NCBI RefSeq assembly: GCF_036924535.1
Contig: NZ_JAZHRT010000001.1
Coordinates: 9,104,501 to 9,168,500 of the forward strand
Length of the DNA: 64,000 bases
From: Bradyrhizobium sp. AZCC 2262
GTDB lineage: Bacteria; Pseudomonadota; Alphaproteobacteria; Rhizobiales; Xanthobacteraceae
Direction of reading: 5' to 3'
Shown piece by piece: positions 51,233 through 60,523 of this stretch; position 1 is the first letter of the stretch; each line of letters begins with the position of its first letter. The notes under the pieces are model-generated. The model did no database searches, was not told the origin of the DNA, and saw only the letters and a program-made list of their open reading frames with translations. Both the position numbers and the translations under genes were made by a program.

Positions 51233-52876
51233 ATGAGAGCGAAGCTCCTGCTTTTTTCCGCTGTCATGTTTTGCGCAGCGCCCGCCTTCGCCATCAGCAG
51301 TGACGATGTGCGCGCGGCACTCGAGCAGCGTTTCAAGGGCGATCGTACCGGCGCCTGTATTGCGGCCGGCGTGATCGACGGCGGCACGATTGCGACGGCC
51401 TATTACTGTGCGGACCCGAATTCGCCGCGCCCATATGATGAGCACACCGCGTTCGAAATCGGCTCTGTCACCAAGACGATGACCGCCGCGCTGCTGGCCG
51501 AATTCATCGCGCGCGGCGAAGTTGCCCTCAGCGATCCGATCGCCAAATTGCTGCCGCCGGGAACGCCTGTGCCGTCGTTCAACGGTCGCGAAATTACCAT
51601 CGCCGATATCGTGACCCACACCTCGGGCTTGCCTGCGGTCCCGACCACGTACCGCCCGCGCGACGTCAACAACCCCTATGCCGGCGCGACCGAGCGCGAT
51701 TTGCTTGACGCGTTGGCCGCCACCCGGCTGACACGCGAGCCTGGCTCGAAGTGGGAGTATTCGAATTTCGCTGTCATCGTGCTGTCCTATGCGCTCGCCA
51801 AACGTAGCGGCAAGGACTACGAGACGTTGCTGCGCGAACGCTTGCTTCTCCCGCTAGGGATGAACGAAACCTATGTGGCCCAGCGCCCGTCGCAGGTCCG
51901 TCTTGCTCAGGGGCACCTCCCCAACGGGACGCCTGCGGTGCCGTGGGACTTTCACCCCGACATGGCCGGCGTCGGGGGCGTGCGTGCGACGTTGCCGGAC
52001 ATGTTGCGGTATCTCGAAGGCCAGCTTGGCACGCGCGACAGCGCGATCACGCCTGCTCTGGAGCAGACGCAGAAGCAAGTCGCCAGTGTCGATGGCCACA
52101 GGATGGGCATGAACTGGAATCTGTTCACCCGGAACGGTCAGGCGCGCATCTCGCATGAGGGCGGCACCGGCGGTTACTCGTCGTTCGCCGGGTTCGATCG
52201 CGCGGCGAAGCGCGCCGTGGTCTTGCTCAGCGATACGGCGTTGACCGCCAGTGGCGGCCTCGGATCGCTTGGCTCGCATTTGCTCGATCCTTCCATTCTC
52301 GTCGGCGCGCCGCATGTCGTTGCGACGGCTGACGCCAAACTGATCGACGCGCTCGTCGGCAAGTACCGCCTGCGGGGCGGCCTCGGCATCGAATTGCGGC
52401 ATACCGTTGGCCATTTGGCCATCCAGGCAGACGGTCAGCCCGAATTTGAAATGGGCTACGACAGCGCGGGCGACTTCTATCCGCTCAAGTTCGACGCGCT
52501 GTTGCGGCCGAAACGCAAGGCGGACGGATCATACGCCTTCACCTGGTTTCAGGGTGGTGCCGTTCTGGAGGCCGAGCGCCTGGATCCGCCGATGGCGGTC
52601 GCGAGCAAATGGACACCGACGGAAGCGCAACTCGCAGATTACGTCGGCGACTATCCGCTGATGCCCAACTTTGCGCTGCGCGTGTCCGCGACGGGCGCCA
52701 AGCTCTTCGTTCAGGGCACCAACCAGCGATCGCTCGAATTCGTGTCCGTCGAAAAGGATGTCTTCGTTGCGGACTCCGTTAGCGCCGAAATCGACTTCGA
52801 GCGCGATGCCGGCGACAAGGTGGTTTCGCTTACTCTCAAGCAGCGAGGACAAGTCCTGCGGGGCGAGCGACATTAG
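51233..52876 (+). CDS. Serine hydrolase, beta-lactamase class C fold, with C-terminal extension
   Basis: The 547-residue protein has a Sec signal peptide (ends APAFA). SxxK is in GSVTKTM, YxN in EYSNFAV, and the third-motif region in SHEGGTGGYSS. The catalytic domain ends near 400. The last ~150 residues (from LVGKYRLRGG and YVGDYPLMPN) form two beta-rich segments like those appended to many class C-like peptidases. ATG 51233 follows GAGAGA. The substrate is unknown; a role with cell-wall peptides or esters is typical. Confidence 0.88.
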   Translation: MRAKLLLFSAVMFCAAPAFAISSDDVRAALEQRFKGDRTGACIAAGVIDGGTIATAYYCADPNSPRPYDEHTAFEIGSVTKTMTAALLAEFIARGEVALSDPIAKLLPPGTPVPSFNGREITIADIVTHTSGLPAVPTTYRPRDVNNPYAGATERDLLDALAATRLTREPGSKWEYSNFAVIVLSYALAKRSGKDYETLLRERLLLPLGMNETYVAQRPSQVRLAQGHLPNGTPAVPWDFHPDMAGVGGVRATLPDMLRYLEGQLGTRDSAITPALEQTQKQVASVDGHRMGMNWNLFTRNGQARISHEGGTGGYSSFAGFDRAAKRAVVLLSDTALTASGGLGSLGSHLLDPSILVGAPHVVATADAKLIDALVGKYRLRGGLGIELRHTVGHLAIQADGQPEFEMGYDSAGDFYPLKFDALLRPKRKADGSYAFTWFQGGAVLEAERLDPPMAVASKWTPTEAQLADYVGDYPLMPNFALRVSATGAKLFVQGTNQRSLEFVSVEKDVFVADSVSAEIDFERDAGDKVVSLTLKQRGQVLRGERH

Positions 52877-52968
52877 GGCGCATGACCGGCCGGCGGCGGT
52901 GAAGCAACCCACCGGGCGGAATTCGAACGCTTTCTCGCCTAAGGTTTGTGCGGCGCCGCCCGGTGGCG

Positions 52969-53334
52969 CTAGTCGAATCGCGCCGTCGCAGACTTGCCAT
53001 CCGGGGCTGTGAGCTGAACCGCACCCTTGGGCTTGGCCGGCAGGGCCGTGGCCGCTGTTCCGATCAGGTTGTTCTTTTCCGAAGGAGCGAGCGTGATGCG
53101 TTCGGCCTTCCCTCCCAGATTGAAGATCGCGACGCCCTTGAAGCCCTTCGTATCAACCGGCTTGTCGTTTTCGCCGATGAGGAAGATTTCAATCGCCGTG
53201 TCTTTCGCGACCAGTTCCACATGGTAAGGGCCGGCTTCGGCGAGACGCCCGCCATGGGTAGATTTCGGCTCGTGTGCGTAGGCCGGCAGGCCGGCCAGCA
53301 AGGCAACACCGAGAGCGAGATATCTGAACTTCAC
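52969..53334 (-). CDS. Small periplasmic protein of the metal-efflux operon
   Basis: The 121-residue protein has a signal peptide (ends PAYA) and a mature N-terminus HEPKSTHGGRLAEAG with two histidines. A short beta-rich domain follows (YHVELVAKDTAIEIFLIGE, key residues H and E). It is the last gene of the minus-strand RND operon, 29 bp after the permease. Similar proteins follow heavy-metal RND genes in other proteobacteria, as I recall, and may bind metal in the periplasm. No named family is claimed. Confidence 0.75.
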   Translation of the reverse strand: MKFRYLALGVALLAGLPAYAHEPKSTHGGRLAEAGPYHVELVAKDTAIEIFLIGENDKPVDTKGFKGVAIFNLGGKAERITLAPSEKNNLIGTAATALPAKPKGAVQLTAPDGKSATARFD

Positions 53335-53363
53335 GCGTAGTCTCCTTTGGAAGATGGGAACGA

Positions 53364-56300
53364 TTAATAAGAATGCGACGCGGCATGATCGCCGAGACGC
53401 TCCTCGGATTGCCGTTGCACCAGTCGCATGAGCGGTTTCCTGCCGAACGTGAGGAACAGCACAGGCGTGATCAGCGCATCGAGCAAGGTCGCGCTGACAA
53501 GTCCACCGAAGATCGTGACGGCGACCGGGTGCAATATCTCCTTGCCCGGCTCGTCTATCGCGATCAGCAGCGGCAGCAGCGCCAGCCCCGCGGACAGCGC
53601 GGTCATCAGGACAGGCGTCATGCGCTCGAGGCTTCCGCGGATGACAAGCTCGGTGCCGAACGCCATCTGCTCGCGCAGAGCGAGATTGATGTAGTGGCTG
53701 ATCTTGAGAATGCCGTTGCGCGTCGCGATCCCCGCCAGGGTTATGAGGCCAACCATGCTGGCGACGGACAGCGGCTGATCAGTCAGCGCCAGCGCCGTGA
53801 CCGAACCGATCAGCGCCAGCGGCACCCCACCCATGATGATCAGGGCCAGCACGGCGGAGCGGTAGCGGCTGTAGAGAATCGCAAAGATCAGCGCGAGAGA
53901 AACGATTGAAAGGATACCTATCCTGCGGCTCGCTTCTTCCTGCGCCTGGAATGTGCCTTCAAGGCTCGCGGTGACGCCCTGTGGCAGGCTCAAAGCATCC
54001 AGTTCTGCGCGAATGCGCCGCACGATCTCCGCCATGTCGGTTTTGCCGTCCGAGTTCGCAAGCACGACGATGCGCCGGCGGCCGTTCTCTCTCAGGATCT
54101 GATTTGGCCCATCGGTCTCCTTCACGTCCGCGATCTGGCGCGCCGGTATCCACCCCGACGGGGTCTTGATCAGGAGGTCGCCGAGCTTCTCGGTCGTGCG
54201 AAGCCGGTCGGGCAGCCTCATGACGACGTCGTAGCGCTTGTAGCCGTCGACCACGCGCGAGATGACGCGCCCGCTCGACAGGCGCGACAACTGATCGGTC
54301 ACGGCGCCCGGCTGCACGCCGTACAGGGCGGCCCGCGTATAGTCGACGCGGATTTCGAGTTGCGGGATACGCACCTGCTTTTCGACCTGCAGGTCCTGGA
54401 TGCCTTCAATCTTCGAAAGCCGCAGACGAAGTTCTTCCGCGCTGTTTCGCAGCGTGTCGAGGTCGTCGCCGAACAGTTTCAGGGCGAGTTCGGCGCGGAC
54501 ACCCGAGAGCAGGTGATCGAGCCTGTGCGATATCGGCTGTCCGACATTGACCGAGAGCGGCAGCACCGAAAGCCGGGAGCGGATGTCCGCGACGATCTCG
54601 GGCTTCGGTCGCCGCGAGGGCTTGAGATCGACTTCGAGATCGGATGAATGGATGCCTTCCGCGTGCTCGTCCAGTTCCGCGCGCCCCGTGCGCCTTCCGA
54701 CGCTGATCACCTCAGGCACGTCGAGGAGAAGGCGTTCGGCGATCGATCCCACCCGGGTCGATTCGGAAAGTGAAACGCCGGGGTTAAACGCAATACTGAT
54801 CGTGAACGTACCTTCGTTGAAGGCTGGAAGAAACGCACGCTTCAGGCCGAGCGCACCGGCTCCGGCGCCGAGCACCGCCAGCGCCGTGACGCCGAGCAGT
54901 AATCCCCTGTGAGCGAAAGCAAAGCCGAGCGCCGCATGGTTCGCAGACTTGAGCTTGCGGACCAGCCAGCTCTCCCGTTCCGCGAGGCGTTTCATCCCCG
55001 GCAGCAGGTAGTAGGCCATTACGGGGGTGAGGGTGATCGAAACGAACAGGCTCGCGAGGATCGAGATGATGTAGGCTTGACCGAGCGGTGCGAACAGCCG
55101 TCCCTCGATCCCCGAAAGCGCAAACAACGGCACGAATACGAGGACGATGATCATCGTGGCGTAGACGATGCCCGATCGCACTTCGTTGGATGCCGAAACC
55201 ACCACGTCGAACACGGACCGCTGATTGCCTTGCTCCCTGTTCTCGCGCAGTCGGCGGAAGATGTTTTCGACATCGACCACGGCGTCGTCGACCAGCTCGC
55301 CGATGGCGATCGCAAGGCCGCCCAGGGTCATCGTGTTGATCGACAGGCCCAGCAGTTTGAAGATGATGGCCGTGGTCAGGATCGAGACCGGGATCGCCGT
55401 CAGCGAAATGGCCGTGGTGCGCCAGTTGAGAAGAAACGCGAACAGGATGACGGCCACGACAAGGGCTGCTTCGAACAGCACCCGCTCCACGTTCTGGATC
55501 GAGTTTTCGATGAAGCTCGCCTGCCTGAATATGATCTCGTTGGCCTTCACGCCGGACGGCAGACTCGGCTCCAGCTCCACCAGCGTCTGCATGATCTGTC
55601 GCGTCAGTTTCACGGTGTCGACATTGGGCTGCTTCTCGACCGAGACGATCACGGCGGGCCTGCTCATATAACCCGCGTCGCCGCGCTTGACCTTGGGCGC
55701 AAAGTCAACGTTCGCCACCTGCCGCAGCAGGATGGGACGTCCCTCGATGGTGGTCACGACGATGTTGCGCAGGTCTTCCAGGCTCGTCGTGCGCCCGATA
55801 TTCCGGATCAGGAATTCGCGGGCGTTCTGGTCGGTGAATCCGCCGCCTGTGTTGGTGCCGAACTGTCTTAGCGCCAGCTCGATCTGCTCATAGCCCACAC
55901 CAAGCGCGCGCAACGCGGAAGGCAGCGGCGCGATCCGGTACTGACGGACCTCGCCGCCTATCGGAATGACCTGCGCGACACCCGGCACCGCGAGCAGCCG
56001 GGGCCTGATCGTGAAGTCAGCGATCTCGCGCACTTCCATCGGTGATGCCGTCTTCGAGGTCACCGCGATCAGGAGAATCTGGCCCATGATCGAGCTGATG
56101 GGGCCGATCTGCGGGGTGACGTTGAGAGGGAGCTGGCTCTGCACTTGCGCGAGACGTTCCGCGACCAGCTGACGGTTGCGGAAAATATCGGTTCCCCATT
56201 CGAACTCCACATAGACGATCGAAAGTCCGATGCCCGAGACCGATCGCACCCGGCTGACGCCCGGCACGCCGTTCATCTGGGTTTCGATCGGGAAGCTGAC

Positions 56301-56492
56301 GAGCTGCTCGACTTCCGGCGGGGCGTAGCCTTCGGATTCCGTCATGATGGTGACGGTCGGACGGTTGAGGTCCGGGAACACATCGACGGGCAACTGGCGC
56401 GCGGTATAGGCGCCCAGAAGAACGAGGATGCCCGCCATCGCAAGTACGAACAGGCGATTGCGGAGCGAGGCGCTGACCAGGAATGTGAACAT
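53364..56492 (-). CDS. Heavy-metal efflux RND permease (CzcA/CusA family)
   Basis: The 1042-residue protein has the twelve-helix RND architecture, starting SASLRNRLFVLAMAG with two large periplasmic loops (about 35-340 and 540-850). Helix 4 reads AIGELVDDAVVDVEN: the paired aspartates and glutamate of the proton relay are present, but the motif differs from both CzcA (DFGxxVDGAVVxxEN) and CusA (AIGAMVDAAIVMIEN), so the metal cannot be assigned by signature. It pumps ions from periplasm or cytoplasm through a trimeric complex with the adaptor at 56505. No outer-membrane channel gene is present. Confidence 0.94.
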   Translation of the reverse strand: MFTFLVSASLRNRLFVLAMAGILVLLGAYTARQLPVDVFPDLNRPTVTIMTESEGYAPPEVEQLVSFPIETQMNGVPGVSRVRSVSGIGLSIVYVEFEWGTDIFRNRQLVAERLAQVQSQLPLNVTPQIGPISSIMGQILLIAVTSKTASPMEVREIADFTIRPRLLAVPGVAQVIPIGGEVRQYRIAPLPSALRALGVGYEQIELALRQFGTNTGGGFTDQNAREFLIRNIGRTTSLEDLRNIVVTTIEGRPILLRQVANVDFAPKVKRGDAGYMSRPAVIVSVEKQPNVDTVKLTRQIMQTLVELEPSLPSGVKANEIIFRQASFIENSIQNVERVLFEAALVVAVILFAFLLNWRTTAISLTAIPVSILTTAIIFKLLGLSINTMTLGGLAIAIGELVDDAVVDVENIFRRLRENREQGNQRSVFDVVVSASNEVRSGIVYATMIIVLVFVPLFALSGIEGRLFAPLGQAYIISILASLFVSITLTPVMAYYLLPGMKRLAERESWLVRKLKSANHAALGFAFAHRGLLLGVTALAVLGAGAGALGLKRAFLPAFNEGTFTISIAFNPGVSLSESTRVGSIAERLLLDVPEVISVGRRTGRAELDEHAEGIHSSDLEVDLKPSRRPKPEIVADIRSRLSVLPLSVNVGQPISHRLDHLLSGVRAELALKLFGDDLDTLRNSAEELRLRLSKIEGIQDLQVEKQVRIPQLEIRVDYTRAALYGVQPGAVTDQLSRLSSGRVISRVVDGYKRYDVVMRLPDRLRTTEKLGDLLIKTPSGWIPARQIADVKETDGPNQILRENGRRRIVVLANSDGKTDMAEIVRRIRAELDALSLPQGVTASLEGTFQAQEEASRRIGILSIVSLALIFAILYSRYRSAVLALIIMGGVPLALIGSVTALALTDQPLSVASMVGLITLAGIATRNGILKISHYINLALREQMAFGTELVIRGSLERMTPVLMTALSAGLALLPLLIAIDEPGKEILHPVAVTIFGGLVSATLLDALITPVLFLTFGRKPLMRLVQRQSEERLGDHAASHSY

Positions 56493-56504
56493 GAGCGGGC
56501 CTCC

Positions 56505-58166
56505 TCAGCGCACGTGATCGAGAAGGTCCGCGCCTTGCGACACGATCCGCTTGCCGGGAGTGAAGCCGGACACGATCAGCACGCGATCGCCGTCGAGCGG
56601 TTCCGTGCGTACGCTCCTTGCCATGAATCGCTCGGGGGCTGTGTGCTCGTAGACGAAATCCTGGCCGTTTGAGCCGCGAACGACGCTGCTGCGTGGTACC
56701 GCGAGGCCTTCTTTCTTGTCGTCGGTCGTAACCAGCACGGTCAGGAATTGGCCGGCTCTGAGCCCTGCGGTGTCGCCTGTCACGGCAAAATGCACTGGCA
56801 CCGATTGACTGCGATCGGCGAAGCCGGTGCCCTGATAGACAAGGTCGTAATTCCTGCCCGTATAGGTCGACGCCCGCGCGCCGCGGGAAGGTTCGAGGCT
56901 CTCGAAGCTCAGCGCCTCGACCCACAGCCGCGAGGGATCGATGATGTTGAAGACGATGGAGCTCGGCTGAACGATCTGGCCTGCCACGGCGCTGCCTTCG
57001 GCGATGACTCCTGCAACCGGCGCGATCAGCGCTTCGGGCTCGCGGCGCGATTTTTCAATCGATGCGCGCCGGTCGCGCAGCCCTTCGAGTTCGAGCCGCG
57101 TGTCCTCGAGTTGGGTCCGCGATATCGCGCCCGACGGCGCGAGTTGCTCGTAGCGGGCGAACCTGCGTTCGACGATCGAGATTTGCTGGTCGAGCTCGCC
57201 CTGGCGCTGCCGCATGTCGGAAACATCGATCGCCTGGATGGGTGGCGTGACATAGCCCAGGATGTCGCCCTGCTTCACCCGTGTGCCTAATCGGGGAAAG
57301 CCGCCTGGCGGAGGGGAAAGACGGCCGCCGACGGCGGATTGCACATACCCGCTGGCATTGGGATCGGGAATGATCCTCCCCGGAAGTTCGGTGACCTTCT
57401 TGTGCTCCGCGCTTTCGGCGACCAGCGTCCGTAGCGCAAATATCCGCTGCACCGTCTTCGGCACAAAAACCGCCCCATCCGGAAGGCGCTGGGCACGCTC
57501 GCCTGAGACCGTGCTGATGGCGATTTGCGCCTTCTCCTCCTCATGGCCGTGGCCTTTATGCGCTTCCGGCTCGCGCGCACCCATGAGTAGAGGAAGGAGC
57601 ATAACAAGGGCTGCCGCCCTGCGCCTGCCGCGCAGGGCGATGGCAGAAAGCAGCGCCCCGATCAGCGCGCCGCCCAGGACAAGAAGAACCGAAACCTTGC
57701 TGAGATGTCCGCCGGCAGCCGCATCCTGTTGTGCGACGCTTTGCGCTGCCGCGGGCGCAGACTGAATCGTCAGCGGCAAGATGTCGGTGGTGTCTCCCGC
57801 CGTAACCGTGAAAATCAGGTCCCTGCGGCCGCTCTTTGCGAGCCACGGCGCTGCCACCCGGTATGTGCCGTCGGCACCCGCCGCAGCTTTTACCGGACCA
57901 TCAGGGGATTCAACTTCAAGCGTTGCGCCGGTTACCGGTTCATTCGTGGCGAACCGGTCGAGATAGATTTCAAGATTTTCGCCGCGGACAATCGCAACGA
58001 TCTCGAACGCGTCGGAATCGGCCTCGCCGCGTGGCAGCGCACCTGCCGAGACCGGCTGCTGCTCCTCGTGGTCATGGCCCTCGTGGGCGGAAGCGGGGGT
58101 GATCGCAGCGCATAGAACTGCGGCTACTGCGAGTGCACGCAGGGCACGCCCAAAACGGGAAAGCAT
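56505..58166 (-). CDS. RND efflux periplasmic adaptor with His-rich N-terminal domain (CzcB-like)
   Basis: The 553-residue protein has a signal peptide (ends PASA) then HEGHDHEEQ, a ~100-residue beta domain, a transmembrane segment (KVSVLLVLGGALIGALLSAIAL in two parts), a second hydrophobic stretch (ALVMLLPLLMG) and a second metal motif AHKGHGHEEE. The membrane-fusion core follows: the barrel-sandwich half YVQSAVGGRLSPPP, a coiled coil at about 310-390 (QGELDQQISIVERRF), IAPVAGVIAEGSAV and the beta-barrel. Ordinary CzcB lacks the N-terminal membrane region, so ~200 extra residues are appended. It lies 12 bp before the permease. Confidence 0.9.
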   Translation of the reverse strand: MLSRFGRALRALAVAAVLCAAITPASAHEGHDHEEQQPVSAGALPRGEADSDAFEIVAIVRGENLEIYLDRFATNEPVTGATLEVESPDGPVKAAAGADGTYRVAAPWLAKSGRRDLIFTVTAGDTTDILPLTIQSAPAAAQSVAQQDAAAGGHLSKVSVLLVLGGALIGALLSAIALRGRRRAAALVMLLPLLMGAREPEAHKGHGHEEEKAQIAISTVSGERAQRLPDGAVFVPKTVQRIFALRTLVAESAEHKKVTELPGRIIPDPNASGYVQSAVGGRLSPPPGGFPRLGTRVKQGDILGYVTPPIQAIDVSDMRQRQGELDQQISIVERRFARYEQLAPSGAISRTQLEDTRLELEGLRDRRASIEKSRREPEALIAPVAGVIAEGSAVAGQIVQPSSIVFNIIDPSRLWVEALSFESLEPSRGARASTYTGRNYDLVYQGTGFADRSQSVPVHFAVTGDTAGLRAGQFLTVLVTTDDKKEGLAVPRSSVVRGSNGQDFVYEHTAPERFMARSVRTEPLDGDRVLIVSGFTPGKRIVSQGADLLDHVR

Positions 58167-58246
58167 AGTGGTTGTCCTTCAATCTGAATTGCCGTCGCTT
58201 GCGGGCAGCACGCTGCGTGCCTCGCAAACTCATTGTCCGGTTGGAT

Positions 58247-58690
58247 TCAGATGAAGTATTTGGGAGGCCGCCTGAGCGACTCAGGCTCGCGGTCTGGCCA
58301 CATCTGTGACGGGCCAAACGCAACACGCGTTATCCTCCGGGGAAACGCGACGAACGCCATGGGACTCGGCAACCCGGTCGCGCAGCAGGCGGCGCATGCC
58401 GACAAGCAGCAGTCGCCAGTGCAATTCCGGTCCGAAGCCGGCGGCATCCCGGCCTGCTTCCACTGCGCCTGCTGCAACGATGCAGGCTTCAACGATGCAG
58501 ACTTGGCCGGCCGTTCGGATTCATGAGAAGCGGCTTGAAATGCGACTTTAGATACGACCTGGCTCTGGCCGCCATGAACGGATGCCAAGTGCGGATGGTC
58601 GATATGGGCCCGGGCAGCAGACGGCGCGAACGAAAGCGCGATCAGGACGACCGCCGCTCCCAGAATTCGCATAATCTGTTGCTTCAGCAT
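58247..58690 (-). CDS. Cys/His-containing exported protein heading the metal-efflux operon
   Basis: The 147-residue product has a signal peptide (ends ARAHID) and a short mature part with a dense cysteine cluster (CTGDCCLSACAACCATG, six cysteines in 15 residues) plus several histidines. This suggests metal sensing or binding, as expected at the front of a heavy-metal efflux operon. ATG 58690 is used; an in-frame TTG at 58711 is possible. It lies 80 bp before the adaptor gene. No family name is assigned. Confidence 0.65.
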   Translation of the reverse strand: MLKQQIMRILGAAVVLIALSFAPSAARAHIDHPHLASVHGGQSQVVSKVAFQAASHESERPAKSASLKPASLQQAQWKQAGMPPASDRNCTGDCCLSACAACCATGLPSPMAFVAFPRRITRVAFGPSQMWPDREPESLRRPPKYFI

Positions 58691-58810
58691 GATGGCTCTA
58701 TTGTAGCACAAGCGCCCTTAGATATCGCCGGGGAGCCGGAAGTTCAAGGTCCTGGAGAGAGCCCGACCCGCGGCGTCCTCTCAACGTCTTGGAGGCTTCA
58801 TGTGACGACC

Positions 58811-59209
58811 TTATGTCGGCAGATAAGCTCTGATCGCCGGCAGAAAGAAAATCGCGATGTTGATCGCGAATCCGAGGCTCCACAGGATCGAGCGCAGCGT
58901 CGGGCGGTTGCCGAGATAGGTGAAGACATAGGCGATCCGCACGATCAGGAAGAGCACCGCGAGCTCGTCGATCAGGTGCTGCGGCCCCAGGCGGAATTCC
59001 GCCAGCAGCACGGCGACCGCAAAGAACGGAAACGCCTCGATGCCGTTCTGATGGGCGCCGAGCGCGCGGGCACGGATCGCGTCCTCGTAGAACGCGGGAT
59101 CGCGCGGCTTGGCATTGTCGAAACGGCGATGCCCGGCCCATTTGACCGAGGCGATCGTCAGCAGATAGAGCAACAGCGTTCCGAAAACGCACCATTCGGC
59201 GATCGTCAT
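58811..59209 (-). CDS. MAPEG-family membrane protein
   Basis: This 132-residue, four-helix protein belongs to the MAPEG superfamily (glutathione-dependent and eicosanoid-related membrane enzymes). Its landmarks are ALGAHQNGIEAFPFFAVAVLL with the conserved Asn-Glu, and RIAYVFTYLGNRPTLRS. ATG 59209 has GGGAGGAAC upstream. Bacterial members are mostly uncharacterised. Divergent from ferrochelatase. Confidence 0.9.
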   Translation of the reverse strand: MTIAEWCVFGTLLLYLLTIASVKWAGHRRFDNAKPRDPAFYEDAIRARALGAHQNGIEAFPFFAVAVLLAEFRLGPQHLIDELAVLFLIVRIAYVFTYLGNRPTLRSILWSLGFAINIAIFFLPAIRAYLPT

Positions 59210-59290
59210 GGTTCCTCCCGCCCCCGGTAATCGTACCGAACCGACGGTTATCTTGACAAGGATGGTGCAACGCGCGAAGCCATCGAAATC

Positions 59291-60328
59291 ATGACCGTGG
59301 TCGTCCCCATTGGAAATGCGAAGCCACCGCCGGAAGCCATGCCGGAGCGTGTCGGCGTGCTGCTGGTCAATCTGGGCACCCCCGACACCGCCGATGCCAA
59401 AGGCGTGCGTGTTTACCTGAAGGAATTCCTCTCCGACCCGCGCGTGATCGAGGATCAGGGGTTGAAGTGGAAGCTGATCCTGAACGGCATCATCCTGCGC
59501 GTGCGGCCCGGCCGCAAGGCACGCGACTATCGGAAGATCTGGAACGCCGAGAGAGACGAATCCCCGCTCAAGACGATTACGCGCGCCCAGGCCGAAAAGC
59601 TTGCGGAGGCGATTTCCGATCACGACCACGTCGTGGTCGATTGGGCGATGCGCTACGGCAACCCGTCGATCCGCTCACGCATCGATGCGCTGACCGCGCA
59701 GGGCTGCGACCGCCTGCTGGTCGTGCCTCTCTATCCGCAATATTCCGCGGCGACCACGGCAACTGTCAGCGACGAAGCATTTCGGGTGCTGGCCGGGATG
59801 CGCGCGCAGCCGACGCTGCGGGTAACGCCACCCTATTACGACGATCCCGATTACATCGAGGCGCTCGCGGTTTCCATCAACGCGCACCTCGCGACGTTGC
59901 CGTTTCAGCCCGAGCTGATCGTGGCGTCGTTTCACGGCATGCCGCAGAAATATGTCGACAAGGGCGATCCCTATTACGCCCAGTGCGTTGCAACAACCGA
60001 TGCGCTGCGCAAGCGCCTGAGCCTTGATGCCGCAAAACTGATCCTTACATTTCAATCGCGCTTCGGCTTTGACGCGTGGCTGCAGCCCTATACGGACAAG
60101 ACCATCGAAAAGCTTGCGAAAGATGGGGTAAAGCGTATTGCCGTCGTGACCCCCGGCTTCTCGGCCGATTGCCTGGAGACGCTGGAAGAGATCGCGCAGG
60201 AAAACGCAGAAATCTTCAAGCACAATGGCGGCGAGCAATTTTCCGCCATTCCCTGCCTCAACGACAGCGACCCCGGCATGGACGTGATCCGTCAGCTCGT
60301 TTTGCGCGAGCTGCAAGGCTGGATATAG
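59291..60328 (+). CDS. hemH: Ferrochelatase
   Basis: This 345-residue enzyme inserts ferrous iron into protoporphyrin IX, the last step of haem synthesis. The catalytic His215 lies in VASFHGMPQKYVDKGD, and the family motifs VLLVNLGTPDT, YPQYSAATTATV and TPGFSADCLETLEEI are intact. The N-terminus (EAMPERVGVLLVNLG) and overall length are normal for alphaproteobacteria. It is soluble or peripherally membrane-bound. The gene stands alone between MAPEG and the stomatin-like gene. Confidence 0.97.
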   Translation: MTVVVPIGNAKPPPEAMPERVGVLLVNLGTPDTADAKGVRVYLKEFLSDPRVIEDQGLKWKLILNGIILRVRPGRKARDYRKIWNAERDESPLKTITRAQAEKLAEAISDHDHVVVDWAMRYGNPSIRSRIDALTAQGCDRLLVVPLYPQYSAATTATVSDEAFRVLAGMRAQPTLRVTPPYYDDPDYIEALAVSINAHLATLPFQPELIVASFHGMPQKYVDKGDPYYAQCVATTDALRKRLSLDAAKLILTFQSRFGFDAWLQPYTDKTIEKLAKDGVKRIAVVTPGFSADCLETLEEIAQENAEIFKHNGGEQFSAIPCLNDSDPGMDVIRQLVLRELQGWI

Positions 60329-60523
60329 CGGCCGGAATTAACCGCAAAAAATAATTGGATAAGCCGGCGGCGGTTCGGATCCGCGAACATCTGGTGGCCG
60401 GCAAAACGTTCCCCAGCTATATAACCATGAGTTGAGAACGGCCGGCGTGAACCGGCGCCGCTGCGTTGCAGACCTATGGACGACCGCGCCCGGCAACGCA
60501 CCTTGCCGGCTTTGGAGGACTTT

